64,000 bases of DNA from Helicobacteraceae bacterium (GTDB taxonomy: Bacteria; Campylobacterota; Campylobacteria; Campylobacterales; Sulfurimonadaceae): the NCBI GenBank assembly GCA_013138865.1, contig WTBY01000005.1:1-64000 (forward strand). Reading direction: 5' to 3'. Shown here piece after piece: positions 54,548 through 64,000 of the stretch. The position numbers and the translations under genes are program-made. The first letter of the stretch is position 1, and each line of letters starts with the position of its first letter. The notes beneath the pieces were generated by a model. The model made no database searches, had not been told where the DNA came from, and saw nothing but the letters and a program-made list of their open reading frames with translations.

Positions 54548-55379
54548 AGAACAAATTATTAAAAAATGTTTATTTCCAGCTGCAGGCTACGGGACACGTT
54601 TCCTTCCAGCTACAAAAGCTATGCCAAAAGAGATGTTACCAGTTTTAACTAAACCGCTTATACAATACGGAGTAGAAGAGGCTTTAGAAGCTGGAATGGA
54701 TACAATGGCCATCGTAACTGGACGTGGAAAGAGATCAATTGAGGATCACTTTGATATAAGTTATGAGCTTGAACACCAAATAAAAGGGACTTCAAAAGAA
54801 CCACTTTTAAACGAGATACGCGCAGTTATAAATGAGTGTACATTCTCTTACACAAGACAGATAGAGATGAAAGGTTTGGGTCATGCTATTCTTAGTGGTG
54901 AGACACTTATAGGGAATGAGCCTTTTGCAGTTGTTTTAGCAGATGATCTTTGTGATCATGCGCAAGGTGACGCTGTTTTAACACAGATGGTAGAAATTTA
55001 TAAAAAGTACCAATGCTCGATCGTAGCTATTGAAGAGATTGAGCCAGAACTTACAAATAAGTATGGTGTGATCGCAGGAAATGAGATCGAACCTGGACTA
55101 TTTGTGATCAAGGACATGGTTGAAAAACCAGAGCCAAAAGATGCACCATCAAACTTAGCGATCATAGGTCGTTATATTTTAACACCAGATATTTTCGACA
55201 TCATTAAAGATACAAAAGCAGGTAAGGGTGGAGAGATCCAGATTACTGATGCACTTTTAACACAAGCTAAAAAAGGTATGGTATTAGCTTACAAGTTTGA
55301 TGGAAAACGCTTTGACTGTGGAAGTGTAAACGGCTTCGTTGAAGCTACAAACTATTTTTATAATAAAGAGAGTAAATAG
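54540..55379 (+). CDS. galU: UTP-glucose-1-phosphate uridylyltransferase
   Basis: GalU makes UDP-glucose. The 279-residue protein has the N-terminal FPAAGYGTRFLPATKAMPKE motif, ALEAGMDTMAIVTGRGKR, VVLADDLC and MVEKPEPKDAPSNLAIIGRYIL. All match the family. The stop is followed directly by ugd, which oxidises its product. Confidence 0.96.
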   Translation: MSKEQIIKKCLFPAAGYGTRFLPATKAMPKEMLPVLTKPLIQYGVEEALEAGMDTMAIVTGRGKRSIEDHFDISYELEHQIKGTSKEPLLNEIRAVINECTFSYTRQIEMKGLGHAILSGETLIGNEPFAVVLADDLCDHAQGDAVLTQMVEIYKKYQCSIVAIEEIEPELTNKYGVIAGNEIEPGLFVIKDMVEKPEPKDAPSNLAIIGRYILTPDIFDIIKDTKAGKGGEIQITDALLTQAKKGMVLAYKFDGKRFDCGSVNGFVEATNYFYNKESK

Positions 55380-56705
55380 ATGAGAGTAAGTGTTATTGGA
55401 ACTGGTTATGTTGGGCTTGTAAGTGGAACTTGTTTCGCTCAAATGGGGAATAGTGTTATATGTGTTGATATTGATGAAGCTAAAGTTGCAAAGCTTAAAA
55501 AGGGTGTTATTCCTATTTATGAGCCAGGTCTTGAAGATATGGTTTTAGAGAATTATAAGAGTAAAACTTTAGACTTTACAACTGATATAACTCACGCAAT
55601 GGCTAACTCGCAAATTTGCTTCATTGCAGTTGGAACACCTATGGGTGATGATGGAAGTGCAGACTTACAATATGTTTTAGCTGTTGCAAGATCTATTGGT
55701 GCTAATATGACACGACATATGTATGTGGTAGATAAATCGACTGTACCAGTTGGAACAGCAGACAAAGTTAGAGTTGCTATTCAAAAAGAGTTAGATAAAC
55801 GCAAAAGTGATCTTACTTTTGATGTGATCTCTAACCCAGAGTTTTTAAAAGAGGGAGCTGCGATCGAAGACTTTATGAAGCCTGATCGTGTTGTGATCGG
55901 TGCTGATACAAAAGGTGCCCAAGAAGCTATGAGAGCTCTTTATAAACCATTTATGACCAACCATGATCGCCTTATTGTTATGGATATCAAGTCAGCAGAA
56001 ATGACAAAGTATGCTGCAAATGCAATGCTAGCAACTAAGATCTCTTTTATGAATGAGATGAGTCAAATTTGTGAGCGTGTTGGAGCTGATATAAATGCTG
56101 TGAGAAATGGAATAGGGAGTGATAGTCGTATAGGTTATAGCTTTATTTACCCTGGGTGTGGGTACGGTGGTAGCTGTTTTCCAAAAGATGTTCAAGCTTT
56201 AGCAAAAACTGCAAAAGACTTTGGTTACACTCCTAAAATTCTTGACGCAGTTGAAGATGTAAACTATGAGCAGAAAAAAGTAATTGCTAATAAAGTGATT
56301 TCTAAGTACGGTGAAAACTTAAGTGGAAAAACTTTCGGTGTTTGGGGACTTAGTTTTAAACCTGAAACAGATGACATGAGAGAAGCTACTTCGATCACAG
56401 TTATACAAACTCTTACAAAATTAGGAGCTAAGATCAAAGCCTATGATCCAAAAGCAAGACATGAAGCAGAGAGCTTTTACCTAAAAGGTAATGCAAGTGT
56501 TGAGTATGTTGATAGCAAATATGATGCACTAAGTGGTGTTGATGCTATGATCCTTTTAACTGAGTGGAAAGAGTTTAGATCACCTGATTTTGATGAGATC
56601 TCAAAACGTATGAATTCTAATGTTATTTTTGATGGACGTAACCAGTACTCAAAAGAAGCGTTAGAAAAGTTAAAGTTTGAATATATTCAAATAGGTGTTA
56701 AATAA
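55380..56705 (+). CDS. ugd: UDP-glucose 6-dehydrogenase
   Basis: Ugd oxidises UDP-glucose to UDP-glucuronate in two NAD-dependent steps. The 441-residue protein has the Rossmann motif GTGYVGLVSGTCFA (7-20), PVGTAD, NPEFLKEG, the catalytic Cys in YPGCGYGGSCFPKD, and GLSFKPETDDMREA. Its ATG touches the galU stop (TAGATG). UDP-glucuronate then serves the epimerase two genes on. Confidence 0.96.
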   Translation: MRVSVIGTGYVGLVSGTCFAQMGNSVICVDIDEAKVAKLKKGVIPIYEPGLEDMVLENYKSKTLDFTTDITHAMANSQICFIAVGTPMGDDGSADLQYVLAVARSIGANMTRHMYVVDKSTVPVGTADKVRVAIQKELDKRKSDLTFDVISNPEFLKEGAAIEDFMKPDRVVIGADTKGAQEAMRALYKPFMTNHDRLIVMDIKSAEMTKYAANAMLATKISFMNEMSQICERVGADINAVRNGIGSDSRIGYSFIYPGCGYGGSCFPKDVQALAKTAKDFGYTPKILDAVEDVNYEQKKVIANKVISKYGENLSGKTFGVWGLSFKPETDDMREATSITVIQTLTKLGAKIKAYDPKARHEAESFYLKGNASVEYVDSKYDALSGVDAMILLTEWKEFRSPDFDEISKRMNSNVIFDGRNQYSKEALEKLKFEYIQIGVK

Positions 56706-56707
56706 GT

Positions 56708-57520
56708 TTGAAATTTCTTTTACTATTTAGTTTTTTATTAGCTTCACTGTTCGCTCAAAAACCAGAGTTACTTTTGCTTAAAAAATATAGTGATGATATT
56801 AATGTAACAGGTTGGGTTATGAGTGAAAAACTTGATGGTGTTCGTGCCTTTTGGGATGGTAAAAAACTTATTTCTAGATCGGGTAAAGTTTTTAATCCTC
56901 CTAAGTTCTTTACTGAAAACTTTCCACCTTTTAAACTTGATGGGGAACTTTGGAGTAAAAGAGAAAACTTTGAAGAAGTAGTCTCGATTGTAAATAGAAA
57001 AAAGTCTCATAATGGTTGGAATAAACTAACATATAATATTTTCGAAGTTCCTGATCAAAAAGGAAACTTATATAAACGGTTAGAGAAAATCACTAACTAT
57101 GTTGAAAATCATTTTACACCATATTTAAAAGTTGTTCCGCAGATAACTGTTAATTCAACTGAACATTTAAAAAAGTATCAAAAACAGCTTGAACTTAAAG
57201 GTGCTGAGGGTTTAGTAGTCCGAGATCCTTCTTTAGTATATTTTACTGGTAGAAGTTCTTCTGCACTAAAAGTTAAAACATATATAGATGATGAGTGTGA
57301 AGTAGTTGGATATACAAAAGGTAATGGTAAGTACGATGGAGTAATTGGCTCTTTAATGTGCCGTATGCAAGATATGAATATTATTAAAATAGGAAGTGGA
57401 CTAAGTGATTATCTTCGTGCAGTACCACCAAGTGTCGGAACTATGATAACTTTTAAGTATTATGGTTTAACTAACAAAGGAAACCCAAAGTTTCCAATAT
57501 TTATGAGAGTAAGGAATTAA
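56708..57520 (+). CDS. Exported ATP-dependent DNA ligase
   Basis: A 270-residue short ATP-dependent DNA ligase with a signal peptide (about 1-16, ending LFA). The nucleotidyltransferase motif I is EKLDG with the AMP-binding Lys41, motif III lies near FKLDGELW, and EGLVVRDPS and ALKVKTY are the later motifs (IV and V). The C-terminal OB domain has VIGSLMCRM and ITFKYYGL. Periplasmic ligases of this type are known from Haemophilus, Campylobacter and relatives, with a suggested role in handling taken-up DNA. It is misplaced in function between ugd and the epimerase. TTG start, two bases after the ugd stop; no CGATCG site inside. Confidence 0.88.
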   Translation: MKFLLLFSFLLASLFAQKPELLLLKKYSDDINVTGWVMSEKLDGVRAFWDGKKLISRSGKVFNPPKFFTENFPPFKLDGELWSKRENFEEVVSIVNRKKSHNGWNKLTYNIFEVPDQKGNLYKRLEKITNYVENHFTPYLKVVPQITVNSTEHLKKYQKQLELKGAEGLVVRDPSLVYFTGRSSSALKVKTYIDDECEVVGYTKGNGKYDGVIGSLMCRMQDMNIIKIGSGLSDYLRAVPPSVGTMITFKYYGLTNKGNPKFPIFMRVRN

Positions 57521-57523
57521 TTT

Positions 57524-58606
57524 ATGAAAATATTAGTAACAGGAACAGCTGGTTTTATAGGAAGTCATTTAGCACTTAAACTTTTAGAGCGTGGTGATGA
57601 GGTTGTGGGCTTAGATAATATTAATGACTATTATGATCAGAGTGTAAAATATGGAAGACTACAAAGATCTGGAATTCTTAAGGAACTTAGTGATGGTGAA
57701 AATATCGAATACAATACTCTTTTAACATCTTCTACATTTCCTAACTATAAGTTTATAAAACTCAACCTTGAAGACAAAGAAAATATTGATAAATTGTTTA
57801 AAGAACAGAAATTTGATCGTGTTATTAATCTTGCCGCTCAAGCCGGAGTTCGTTACTCTTTAACTAATCCTATGGCATATATTGATAGTAATATAATAGG
57901 TTTCATAAATATACTTGAAGCGTGTCGTCATAATGAGATTAAAGGCTTAGCGTATGCTAGTAGCTCTTCTGTTTATGGACTAAATGAAGCACAACCATTC
58001 TCTACAAGTTCTAATGTTGATCACCCTATGAGCCTTTATGCAGCGAGTAAAAAGTCAAATGAACTAATGGCTCACACTTACTCTCACCTTTACAACATTC
58101 CAACTACGGGTCTTCGCTTTTTTACTGTTTATGGACCATGGGGAAGACCTGATATGGCACTATACCTATTTACAAAAGCAATAATTGAGGGTAAACCAAT
58201 CGATGTTTTTAACCATGGGAATATGCAAAGAGATTTTACTTATATAGATGATATAGTAGAGGGTATTATACGAGTTAATGACAACCCACCTAAAGGCAAT
58301 AGTGAATGGGACGGTAAAAATCCAGACCCATCAACTTCACCAGCACCTTATAAAATATACAATATAGGAAATAATAACCCTGTAAAACTTATGGACTTTA
58401 TAGAAGCGTTAGAAAATAAACTTGGTCGTAAAGCTGAAAAGAATATGTTGCCTATTCAAGCAGGAGATGTACCTAGTACTTATGCAGACGTAACAGACTT
58501 AATTGCTGATCTAGATTATAAACCTGAAACTACGATCGAAGAGGGTATTAACAACTTTGTTGATTGGTATGTTGATTTTTTTAAAGTTGATTTGGAGAAA
58601 ATATAA
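57524..58606 (+). CDS. UDP-glucuronate 4-epimerase-like sugar epimerase
   Basis: A 360-residue short-chain NAD-dependent epimerase. The Rossmann motif GTAGFIGSH (7-15), [15 protein letters not shown], the YxxxK site in [10 protein letters not shown], and [19 protein letters not shown] are all typical of the UDP-glucuronate 4-epimerases of capsule and LPS loci, which give UDP-galacturonate. The upstream galU and ugd would provide the substrate. It follows the ligase gene by three bases, and the next gene shares its stop (TAATG). Confidence 0.9.
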   Translation: MKILVTGTAGFIGSHLALKLLERGDEVVGLDNINDYYDQSVKYGRLQRSGILKELSDGENIEYNTLLTSSTFPNYKFIKLNLEDKENIDKLFKEQKFDRVINLAAQAGVRYSLTNPMAYIDSNIIGFINILEACRHNEIKGLAYASSSSVYGLNEAQPFSTSSNVDHPMSLYAASKKSNELMAHTYSHLYNIPTTGLRFFTVYGPWGRPDMALYLFTKAIIEGKPIDVFNHGNMQRDFTYIDDIVEGIIRVNDNPPKGNSEWDGKNPDPSTSPAPYKIYNIGNNNPVKLMDFIEALENKLGRKAEKNMLPIQAGDVPSTYADVTDLIADLDYKPETTIEEGINNFVDWYVDFFKVDLEKI

Positions 58607-59856
58607 TGAATAGTAAAATATGTATAATAGGCTTAGGGTACGTTGGCTTACCACTAGCACACGCTTTTAGCTCAAAGTATGAAGTTATAGGTTTAGATAT
58701 TTACCAAAACCGTATAGATGAGTTAAATAGTGCTTATGATCGCACACTAGAACTAAATGAGACACAACTTCAAGAAGCACTAGACAACAATATAAAATTT
58801 ACAACTAATATTGAAGATATAAAAGAGTGCAATATTTACATAGTAACAGTACCAACGCCGATCGATAAAAATAAAAGACCAGACTTAACACCACTTATAA
58901 AAGCAAGTGAAACAATAGGTAAAGTACTTTGTAAAGATGACATAGTAATTTACGAGAGTACAGTATACCCAGGGGCTACAGAAGAAGAGTGTGTTCCTGT
59001 TTTAGAGAAGTTTTCAAATATGAAGTTTAATAAAGATTTCTTTTGTGGCTACTCACCTGAGAGAATCAACCCAGGTGACAAAGAACATACTGTAACTAAG
59101 ATCTTAAAAGTGACAGCAGGCTCAACTCCTGAAATTGGTAAAAAGGTAGATGAATTATATGCAAGTATCATAACAGCAGGAACTCATTTAGCACCTACAA
59201 TTAAAGTTGCAGAAGCTGCTAAAGTTATAGAAAACTCTCAGCGTGATATAAATATAGCTTTTGTAAATGAGTTAGCAATAATATTTAACAAATTAAATAT
59301 TAATACAAATGATGTTTTAGAAGCGGCTGGAACAAAGTGGAACTTCTTAAACTTTAAACCAGGACTTGTTGGTGGACACTGTATAGGTGTTGATCCATAC
59401 TACTTAACTCATAAGGCACAACAAGTAGGTTATAACCCAGAGATCATTTTAGCTGGAAGAAGACTAAATGATAATATGGGTATATATGTAGCTAACCAAG
59501 TTATAAAACTCATGATCAAAAAAGGTAAAAAAATAGAGGGTTCTAAAGTTTTAGTTTTAGGAATTACTTTTAAAGAGAACTGTCCAGATATTAGAAACTC
59601 AAGAGTTATAGATGTGATCGAAGAGTTGCAAGAGTTTGGATGTAATATAGAAGTTTACGATCCATGGGCTGAAAAAGAAGAAGTTAAAAAAGAGTATAAC
59701 TTAGAGCTTCAAGAAAAAATAGAGACTCAAAAATATGAGGCTGTTATTTTAGCAGTAGCCCATAATGAGTTTAAAACTATTAAACTAGAAAATTTGGAAG
59801 ATAAAGTTATTTATGATATAAAAAGTATATTAGATGAGTGTGATGGAAGACTTTAA
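58606..59856 (+). CDS. Nucleotide-sugar dehydrogenase, TviB/WbpO-like
   Basis: A 416-residue UDP-sugar 6-dehydrogenase different from ugd above. The Rossmann motif [27 protein letters not shown], the [15 protein letters not shown] segment, and the catalytic Cys in [19 protein letters not shown] are those of the UDP-N-acetylhexosamine dehydrogenase group (TviB, WbpO). It therefore probably makes UDP-GlcNAcA or UDP-GalNAcA for a surface polymer. The exact substrate cannot be told. It is coupled to the epimerase gene by a one-base overlap. Confidence 0.88.
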   Translation: MNSKICIIGLGYVGLPLAHAFSSKYEVIGLDIYQNRIDELNSAYDRTLELNETQLQEALDNNIKFTTNIEDIKECNIYIVTVPTPIDKNKRPDLTPLIKASETIGKVLCKDDIVIYESTVYPGATEEECVPVLEKFSNMKFNKDFFCGYSPERINPGDKEHTVTKILKVTAGSTPEIGKKVDELYASIITAGTHLAPTIKVAEAAKVIENSQRDINIAFVNELAIIFNKLNINTNDVLEAAGTKWNFLNFKPGLVGGHCIGVDPYYLTHKAQQVGYNPEIILAGRRLNDNMGIYVANQVIKLMIKKGKKIEGSKVLVLGITFKENCPDIRNSRVIDVIEELQEFGCNIEVYDPWAEKEEVKKEYNLELQEKIETQKYEAVILAVAHNEFKTIKLENLEDKVIYDIKSILDECDGRL

Positions 59857-59880
59857 AAAATTATTAATGAGAAAATACAT

Positions 59881-61578
59881 ATGAATATGATACAAAAATT
59901 AAGAAGTTTATTAACTAGAAGGGACAAGCAGTTTTTGCTAGGACTTTTTTTCTTTTCCATAGTTATTTCAGTTATTGAGACAGTTGGTATATCTGTTATA
60001 ATGCCTTTTATAGCAGTTGCAACAGACTTTACTCTGATTCAAAATAATGAGTACTACGCGAAAGTTTACAAATTTTTCAATATTCAAAGTGAAGTTGATT
60101 TTGTGATCTATTTTGGGGTTATTCTTATAATTTTTTATATTTTTAGAAGTATAATTAATCTTTTTTACTTTTATATGTTAAATAAATTTACACAAAGTAG
60201 GTACCATCTTTTAGCATATAGACTTTTTGAGAACTATATGGGGCTACCATATAAAGAATTCATTAATAGAAACTCTTCTGTTATGACTAAGTCTATTGTT
60301 GGTGAAGCTTCAAATATGACGGGGCTTATCTCAGCAGTTTTATTTATGATGAGTGAAATTTTTATAGTTATTTTTATATATGCCATGATGATTTATGTAA
60401 ACTATAAAATAACTTTTCTCTTAACGGTTATTTTACTTTTAAATGCTCTTTTAATGATCAAAACAGTTTCTAAAAAAATAAAAAGTGCTGGTGTTATTAG
60501 AGAAGAGCTACAAAGAAAGTTTTTTGAAATTATAAACCGTAGTTTTGGAAATTTTAAACTTATAAAACTTAGCTCAAACGATAAGGATTTACTAGAAGAG
60601 TTTGGAAGTGCAAGTTATACTTATGCTCAAGCCAACATAACTAACGCAACACTAGGTCAAGTTCCACGACTTTTTTTAGAAGCCGTAGGTTTTGGTGTTA
60701 TAGTTTTTATCATAACATATTTAGTTTGGAAATATGATGGAGATGTATCTGGAGCCTTATCCATTATTTCTATGTTTGTTTTAGCACTATATAGGCTAAT
60801 GCCTTCTGTTAATAGAATTATGAGCAGTTATAATACAATTCTTTATAATTTAAGATCTCTTGATATTGTACACAATGATTTGATGTATGATATGGAAAAA
60901 CTAGGTACTGAAAAAATAATTTATCAACAAAACATAATTATAAAAGATCTTAGTTTTGAGTATGAAAAAGATAAACCTGTATTGAAAAATGTAGACTTAA
61001 GTATTGCAAAAGGATCTAAAATAGGTTTTGTTGGTGAGAGTGGTAGTGGTAAAAGTACTTTAGTAGACATCATTATAGGGCTTTATAAGCCATGTAGTGG
61101 AGAGTTGCTTTGTGATGATACTATTATAGATGATACTAACATAAAAGCTTGGAGATCTAAGGTCGGTTATATTCCACAAGCTGTTTATCTGTTTGATGGA
61201 ACTGTTGGACAGAATGTAGCTTTTGGCTCAGAGTACAATGAAGAAAAAATTAATGAGTGTCTCAAAAAAGCAAAAATATATGATTTCTTAACAACTAAAG
61301 AGGGTGCTTTAACTTTAGTAGGTGAGGGTGGAGTTATGCTGAGTGGTGGACAAAAACAGAGAATTGCGATCGCACGTGCCCTCTATATAGATCCAGAGAT
61401 CCTAGTCTTAGATGAAGCGACAAGTGCTTTGGATGATGAAACAGAAAAAGAGATTATGAATGAAATTTATGAAATTAGTGACGATAAAACTCTAATAATG
61501 ATCGCACATAGAACAAGTACACTAGATCGTTGTGAAAAAATTTATAAACTTAAAAATGGGGAATTAATTAATGACTAA
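59881..61578 (+). CDS. PglK-like ABC flippase
   Basis: A 565-residue half-transporter with six membrane helices (about 18-330) followed by an ABC ATPase domain. The start region, with FSIVISVIETVGISVIMPFI, matches Campylobacter jejuni PglK, which flips the lipid-linked heptasaccharide for N-glycosylation. The ATPase has Walker A GESGSGKST, LSGGQKQRIAIARAL and LVLDEATSALD, then the His switch in MIAHRTS. No PglB was seen here. It may flip the polymer or oligosaccharide made by this operon. The manC gene begins eight bases inside its end. Confidence 0.87.
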   Translation: MNMIQKLRSLLTRRDKQFLLGLFFFSIVISVIETVGISVIMPFIAVATDFTLIQNNEYYAKVYKFFNIQSEVDFVIYFGVILIIFYIFRSIINLFYFYMLNKFTQSRYHLLAYRLFENYMGLPYKEFINRNSSVMTKSIVGEASNMTGLISAVLFMMSEIFIVIFIYAMMIYVNYKITFLLTVILLLNALLMIKTVSKKIKSAGVIREELQRKFFEIINRSFGNFKLIKLSSNDKDLLEEFGSASYTYAQANITNATLGQVPRLFLEAVGFGVIVFIITYLVWKYDGDVSGALSIISMFVLALYRLMPSVNRIMSSYNTILYNLRSLDIVHNDLMYDMEKLGTEKIIYQQNIIIKDLSFEYEKDKPVLKNVDLSIAKGSKIGFVGESGSGKSTLVDIIIGLYKPCSGELLCDDTIIDDTNIKAWRSKVGYIPQAVYLFDGTVGQNVAFGSEYNEEKINECLKKAKIYDFLTTKEGALTLVGEGGVMLSGGQKQRIAIARALYIDPEILVLDEATSALDDETEKEIMNEIYEISDDKTLIMIAHRTSTLDRCEKIYKLKNGELIND

Positions 61579-62902
61579 TATAATTTTATGTGGTGGGTCA
61601 GGTACAAGACTATGGCCGATAAGTAGAACTCTTATGCCGAAGCAGTTTGTAAAACTATTTGAAGATAAGTCACTTTTTCAACTAACAGTTGAGAGAAACT
61701 CTAAAGTATGTGACTCTCAGTTTATAGTCTCTAACTCTGAGCAGTATTTTCTAGCACTTGATCAACTAGAAGAGTTAGAAAAAACTAATAATAATTACTT
61801 ATTAGAACCAGTTGGAAGAAATACAGCACCTGCGATCGCACTAGCATGTTTAGCATTAGATAGTGAAGAAATCGTCTTAGTAACACCAAGCGATCACCTT
61901 ATAAAAGATGAAGTAGAGTATGCAAAAGTTTTAACTCAAGCTAAAGAGTTAGCAGAAAAAAATAACTTAGTTACTTTTGGAATAAAACCAACTTTTGCAG
62001 AGACTGGATTTGGTTACATTGAAGCTAAAGGCTTAGAAGTAAAAGCATTTCATGAAAAGCCAGACTTACAAATAGCTCAAAAGTATGTTGATGCAGGTAA
62101 CTATTACTGGAATAGTGGCATGTTCTGCTTCAAAGCAGGGGTGTTTTTAGATGAACTTAAAAAGTATTCACCTGAAACTTATGAGAACTCTTTGAAAGCG
62201 TACGAGAGTGCTAACAAGCAAGATATAATAAGAGTAAAATATGAAGATATGTCGAATATACCTGAAAATAGTATAGATTACGCTGTAATGGAGCAGAGTA
62301 AAAAAGTTAAAGTAGTTCCAGCTGACATAGAGTGGAGTGATGTTGGTAGTTTTGATGCGTTAGCTGAAGAGTTACCAAATGATGAAAATAATAACCTTAT
62401 TTTAACTACAAAACATACAGAACTTATAGATGTTAAAGATATGATTGTAGTTGATACTGGTGACGCACTTCTAATAAGTAAAAAAGGAAGTTCACAAAAG
62501 GTAAAAGCAGTAGTTGCTAAACTTAAAAAAGAGAACTCAGAACTACCTAGTGTACATTTAACTACACATAGACCATGGGGTACGTACACTATTTTAGAAG
62601 ATACACAAGGTTACAAAATAAAACGCCTTGTGGTAAAACCAAATAAAAGGCTCTCTCTTCAAAAGCACTATCACAGAAATGAGCACTGGATAGTGGTTAG
62701 TGGAACAGCTACAGTTACAGTTGGAACTGAGACAAAACTAATAAGAGCAAATGAATCTACATACATAAAGATGGGTGAGTTGCATCGTTTAGCAAATAAT
62801 GGTAAAATTCCAGTAGTTTTAATAGAGGCACAAGTAGGTGAATACCTAGGCGAAGACGATATAGTACGAATAGAAGATGATTTTAAAAGAGAGAGTAACT
62901 AA
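61571..62902 (+). CDS. manC: Mannose-1-phosphate guanylyltransferase/mannose-6-phosphate isomerase
   Basis: A 443-residue protein that makes GDP-mannose. The nucleotidyltransferase domain (about 1-290) has [36 protein letters not shown] and FHEKPD. A C-terminal cupin domain (about 330-440) has [10 protein letters not shown], the [22 protein letters not shown] metal-site region and HRLANNG, giving the isomerase half. Its ATG overlaps the flippase gene, and gmd shares its stop (TAATG). Confidence 0.94.
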   Translation: MTNIILCGGSGTRLWPISRTLMPKQFVKLFEDKSLFQLTVERNSKVCDSQFIVSNSEQYFLALDQLEELEKTNNNYLLEPVGRNTAPAIALACLALDSEEIVLVTPSDHLIKDEVEYAKVLTQAKELAEKNNLVTFGIKPTFAETGFGYIEAKGLEVKAFHEKPDLQIAQKYVDAGNYYWNSGMFCFKAGVFLDELKKYSPETYENSLKAYESANKQDIIRVKYEDMSNIPENSIDYAVMEQSKKVKVVPADIEWSDVGSFDALAEELPNDENNNLILTTKHTELIDVKDMIVVDTGDALLISKKGSSQKVKAVVAKLKKENSELPSVHLTTHRPWGTYTILEDTQGYKIKRLVVKPNKRLSLQKHYHRNEHWIVVSGTATVTVGTETKLIRANESTYIKMGELHRLANNGKIPVVLIEAQVGEYLGEDDIVRIEDDFKRESN

Positions 62903-64000
62903 TGAGCAAAAAAGTAGCACTAATAACAGGAATAACAGGACAAGACGGATCATATTTAGCAGAGTTTTTGCTGAAAAAAGGTTATATAGTGCATGGTATA
63001 AAGCGCAGAAGCTCACTTTTTAACACCGATCGTATAGATCACTTGTACCAAGATCCTCATGTTGAAAATAGAAACTTGATCTTACACCATGGAGATATGA
63101 CAGACTCTATGAACTTAACAAAGATCATACAAGAGGTTCAACCAGATGAGATCTACAACCTTGCAGCTATGAGTCACGTTGCTGTTTCGTTTGAGACACC
63201 TGAATATGTTGCTAATGCAGATGGAACAGGGACACTTAGAATTTTAGAAGCTGTTAAGCTTTTAGGTTTAAGCAAAAAAACTAAGATCTACCAAGCAAGT
63301 ACTTCAGAGTTATATGGAAAAGTACAAGAGACACCACAAAGTGAAACCACACCATTTTACCCTAGAAGTCCATATGCCGTAGCTAAAATGTACGCCTACT
63401 GGATCACAGTAAATTATAGAGAAGCTTACGGTATGTTCGCTTGTAATGGAATCCTTTTTAACCATGAGTCACCAGTAAGAGGTGAAACTTTTGTAACAAG
63501 AAAAATAACAAGAGCAACTTCTAAAATTGCATTAGGTTTACAAGAGAAGTTATACCTTGGTAACCTAGACGCAAAAAGAGACTGGGGACACGCTAAAGAC
63601 TATGTAAAAATGATGTGGATGATCCTTCAAGCTGATGAGCCAGAAGACTGGGTTATTGCAACTGGTGAAACAACAACTGTAAGAGAATTTGTTAAAATGT
63701 CATTTGCTTACGCAGGTATAGAATTGGAATTCAAAGGGGTAGGTAAAGATGAGAAAGCTTATGTTAAGTCTTGTATGAACAAAGAGTACCAAGTAGAAAT
63801 AGGTAAAGAAGTAGTTTCAGTTGATCCTAAATACTTTAGACCAACTGAAGTTGATCTACTTCTAGGTGATCCTACAAAAGCAGAGACAAAATTAGGTTGG
63901 AGTAGAGAATATAAACTTCAAGAGCTAGTAAATGATATGATGCAAAGTGACCTAAAACTTATGACTAAAGATGTTTATCTACAAGAGGGTGGCTACAAAA
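62902..64000 (+). CDS. gmd: GDP-mannose 4,6-dehydratase (3' end cut by window)
   Basis: Gmd converts GDP-mannose from ManC to GDP-4-keto-6-deoxymannose, the branch point to GDP-fucose, GDP-rhamnose or GDP-perosamine. 366 codons are visible and the frame is still open at the edge. E. coli Gmd has 373 residues, so the gene is nearly complete. Motifs are [27 protein letters not shown], the [13 protein letters not shown] segment, the YxxxK site in [10 protein letters not shown], and [10 protein letters not shown]. It starts at ATG overlapping the manC stop by one base. Confidence 0.96.
   Translation, partial: MSKKVALITGITGQDGSYLAEFLLKKGYIVHGIKRRSSLFNTDRIDHLYQDPHVENRNLILHHGDMTDSMNLTKIIQEVQPDEIYNLAAMSHVAVSFETPEYVANADGTGTLRILEAVKLLGLSKKTKIYQASTSELYGKVQETPQSETTPFYPRSPYAVAKMYAYWITVNYREAYGMFACNGILFNHESPVRGETFVTRKITRATSKIALGLQEKLYLGNLDAKRDWGHAKDYVKMMWMILQADEPEDWVIATGETTTVREFVKMSFAYAGIELEFKGVGKDEKAYVKSCMNKEYQVEIGKEVVSVDPKYFRPTEVDLLLGDPTKAETKLGWSREYKLQELVNDMMQSDLKLMTKDVYLQEGGYK

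Noticed and set aside
1-64000. CRISPR arrays, tRNA genes, insertion sequences
   Set aside because: No regularly spaced repeats, no GTTCRA plus acceptor pair outside tmRNA, and no transposase-like frame or terminal inverted repeats were found in any gap.

Overview
The window reads as a chromosomal segment of a low-GC (roughly one third G+C) member of the Campylobacterota, most like Sulfurimonas and its relatives. The evidence is a PglK-type flippase, short Pgi and RecO proteins, a RibBA with a degenerate second domain, a tmRNA tag starting ANNTNY, separate GltB and GltD, and TATAAT -10 boxes mostly without a -35 box. Genes are densely packed, often with 1-13 base overlaps, and are mainly housekeeping. 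No insertion sequence, CRISPR array, rRNA or tRNA was seen.

Layout. 1-1257: one orphan membrane-anchored hypothetical gene with long non-coding flanks, the most accessory-looking part. 1258-6960: ruvB, an AI-2E family permease, a minus-strand gnnB-gnnA-lpxA-like set for diamino-sugar lipid A, and two small exported proteins, one thioredoxin-like. 7067-14288: fhs, a c-heme-sensing GGDEF/EAL protein, lpxB with a small cytochrome c, a non-catalytic dihydroorotase homologue, and a lone receiver domain. 14309-23038: an Uup-type ABC-F ATPase, a 54-residue ORF, recO and gltBD. 23101-27465: fliO-fliN-cheX, an unknown acidic protein, an HDOD protein and a free-standing DUF234 protein. 27517-27891: tmRNA. 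27934-32958: cytochrome bd oxidase, thiol peroxidase, a YigZ protein and an MFS permease. 33053-36368: an exported lipoprotein, a large secreted beta-rich protein and a membrane-anchored partner. 36388-48626: a truncated haemoglobin, an AsmA-like DUF748 protein, a DTW protein, ribBA, a PAS-SpoIIE phosphatase, trpC, a TPR lipoprotein, a YkgJ protein, a TrmN6-like methyltransferase, murI and rho. 48807-64000: heptose genes hldD and hldE, small genes, then a long surface-polysaccharide operon (pgi, galU, ugd, a secreted ATP-dependent DNA ligase, a UDP-glucuronate epimerase, a second nucleotide-sugar dehydrogenase, a PglK-like flippase, manC, gmd) that runs off the right edge.

Working together. 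The window is rich in envelope functions: lipid A (lpxA-like, gnnA, gnnB, lpxB), ADP-heptose (hldD, hldE), nucleotide sugars leading to UDP-glucuronate/galacturonate and GDP-4-keto-6-deoxymannose, and a flippase. Oxygen and redox functions (cytochrome bd, Tpx, truncated globin, cytochrome c, heme-sensing c-di-GMP protein) suit a microaerobic respiratory lifestyle. Chemotaxis and signalling proteins (FliN, CheX, receiver, HDOD, SpoIIE) point to a motile cell.

Most notable observations: the LpxA-like protein in the gnnAB operon lacks the catalytic histidine; the palindrome CGATCG is strongly over-represented across the core genes and absent from several accessory-looking stretches; several enzyme homologues look catalytically dead in one domain; and an exported DNA ligase sits inside the polysaccharide operon. 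I did not find a clear complete new multi-gene system. The best candidates for undescribed biology are the left-edge membrane protein and the secreted lipoprotein/beta-protein cassette.
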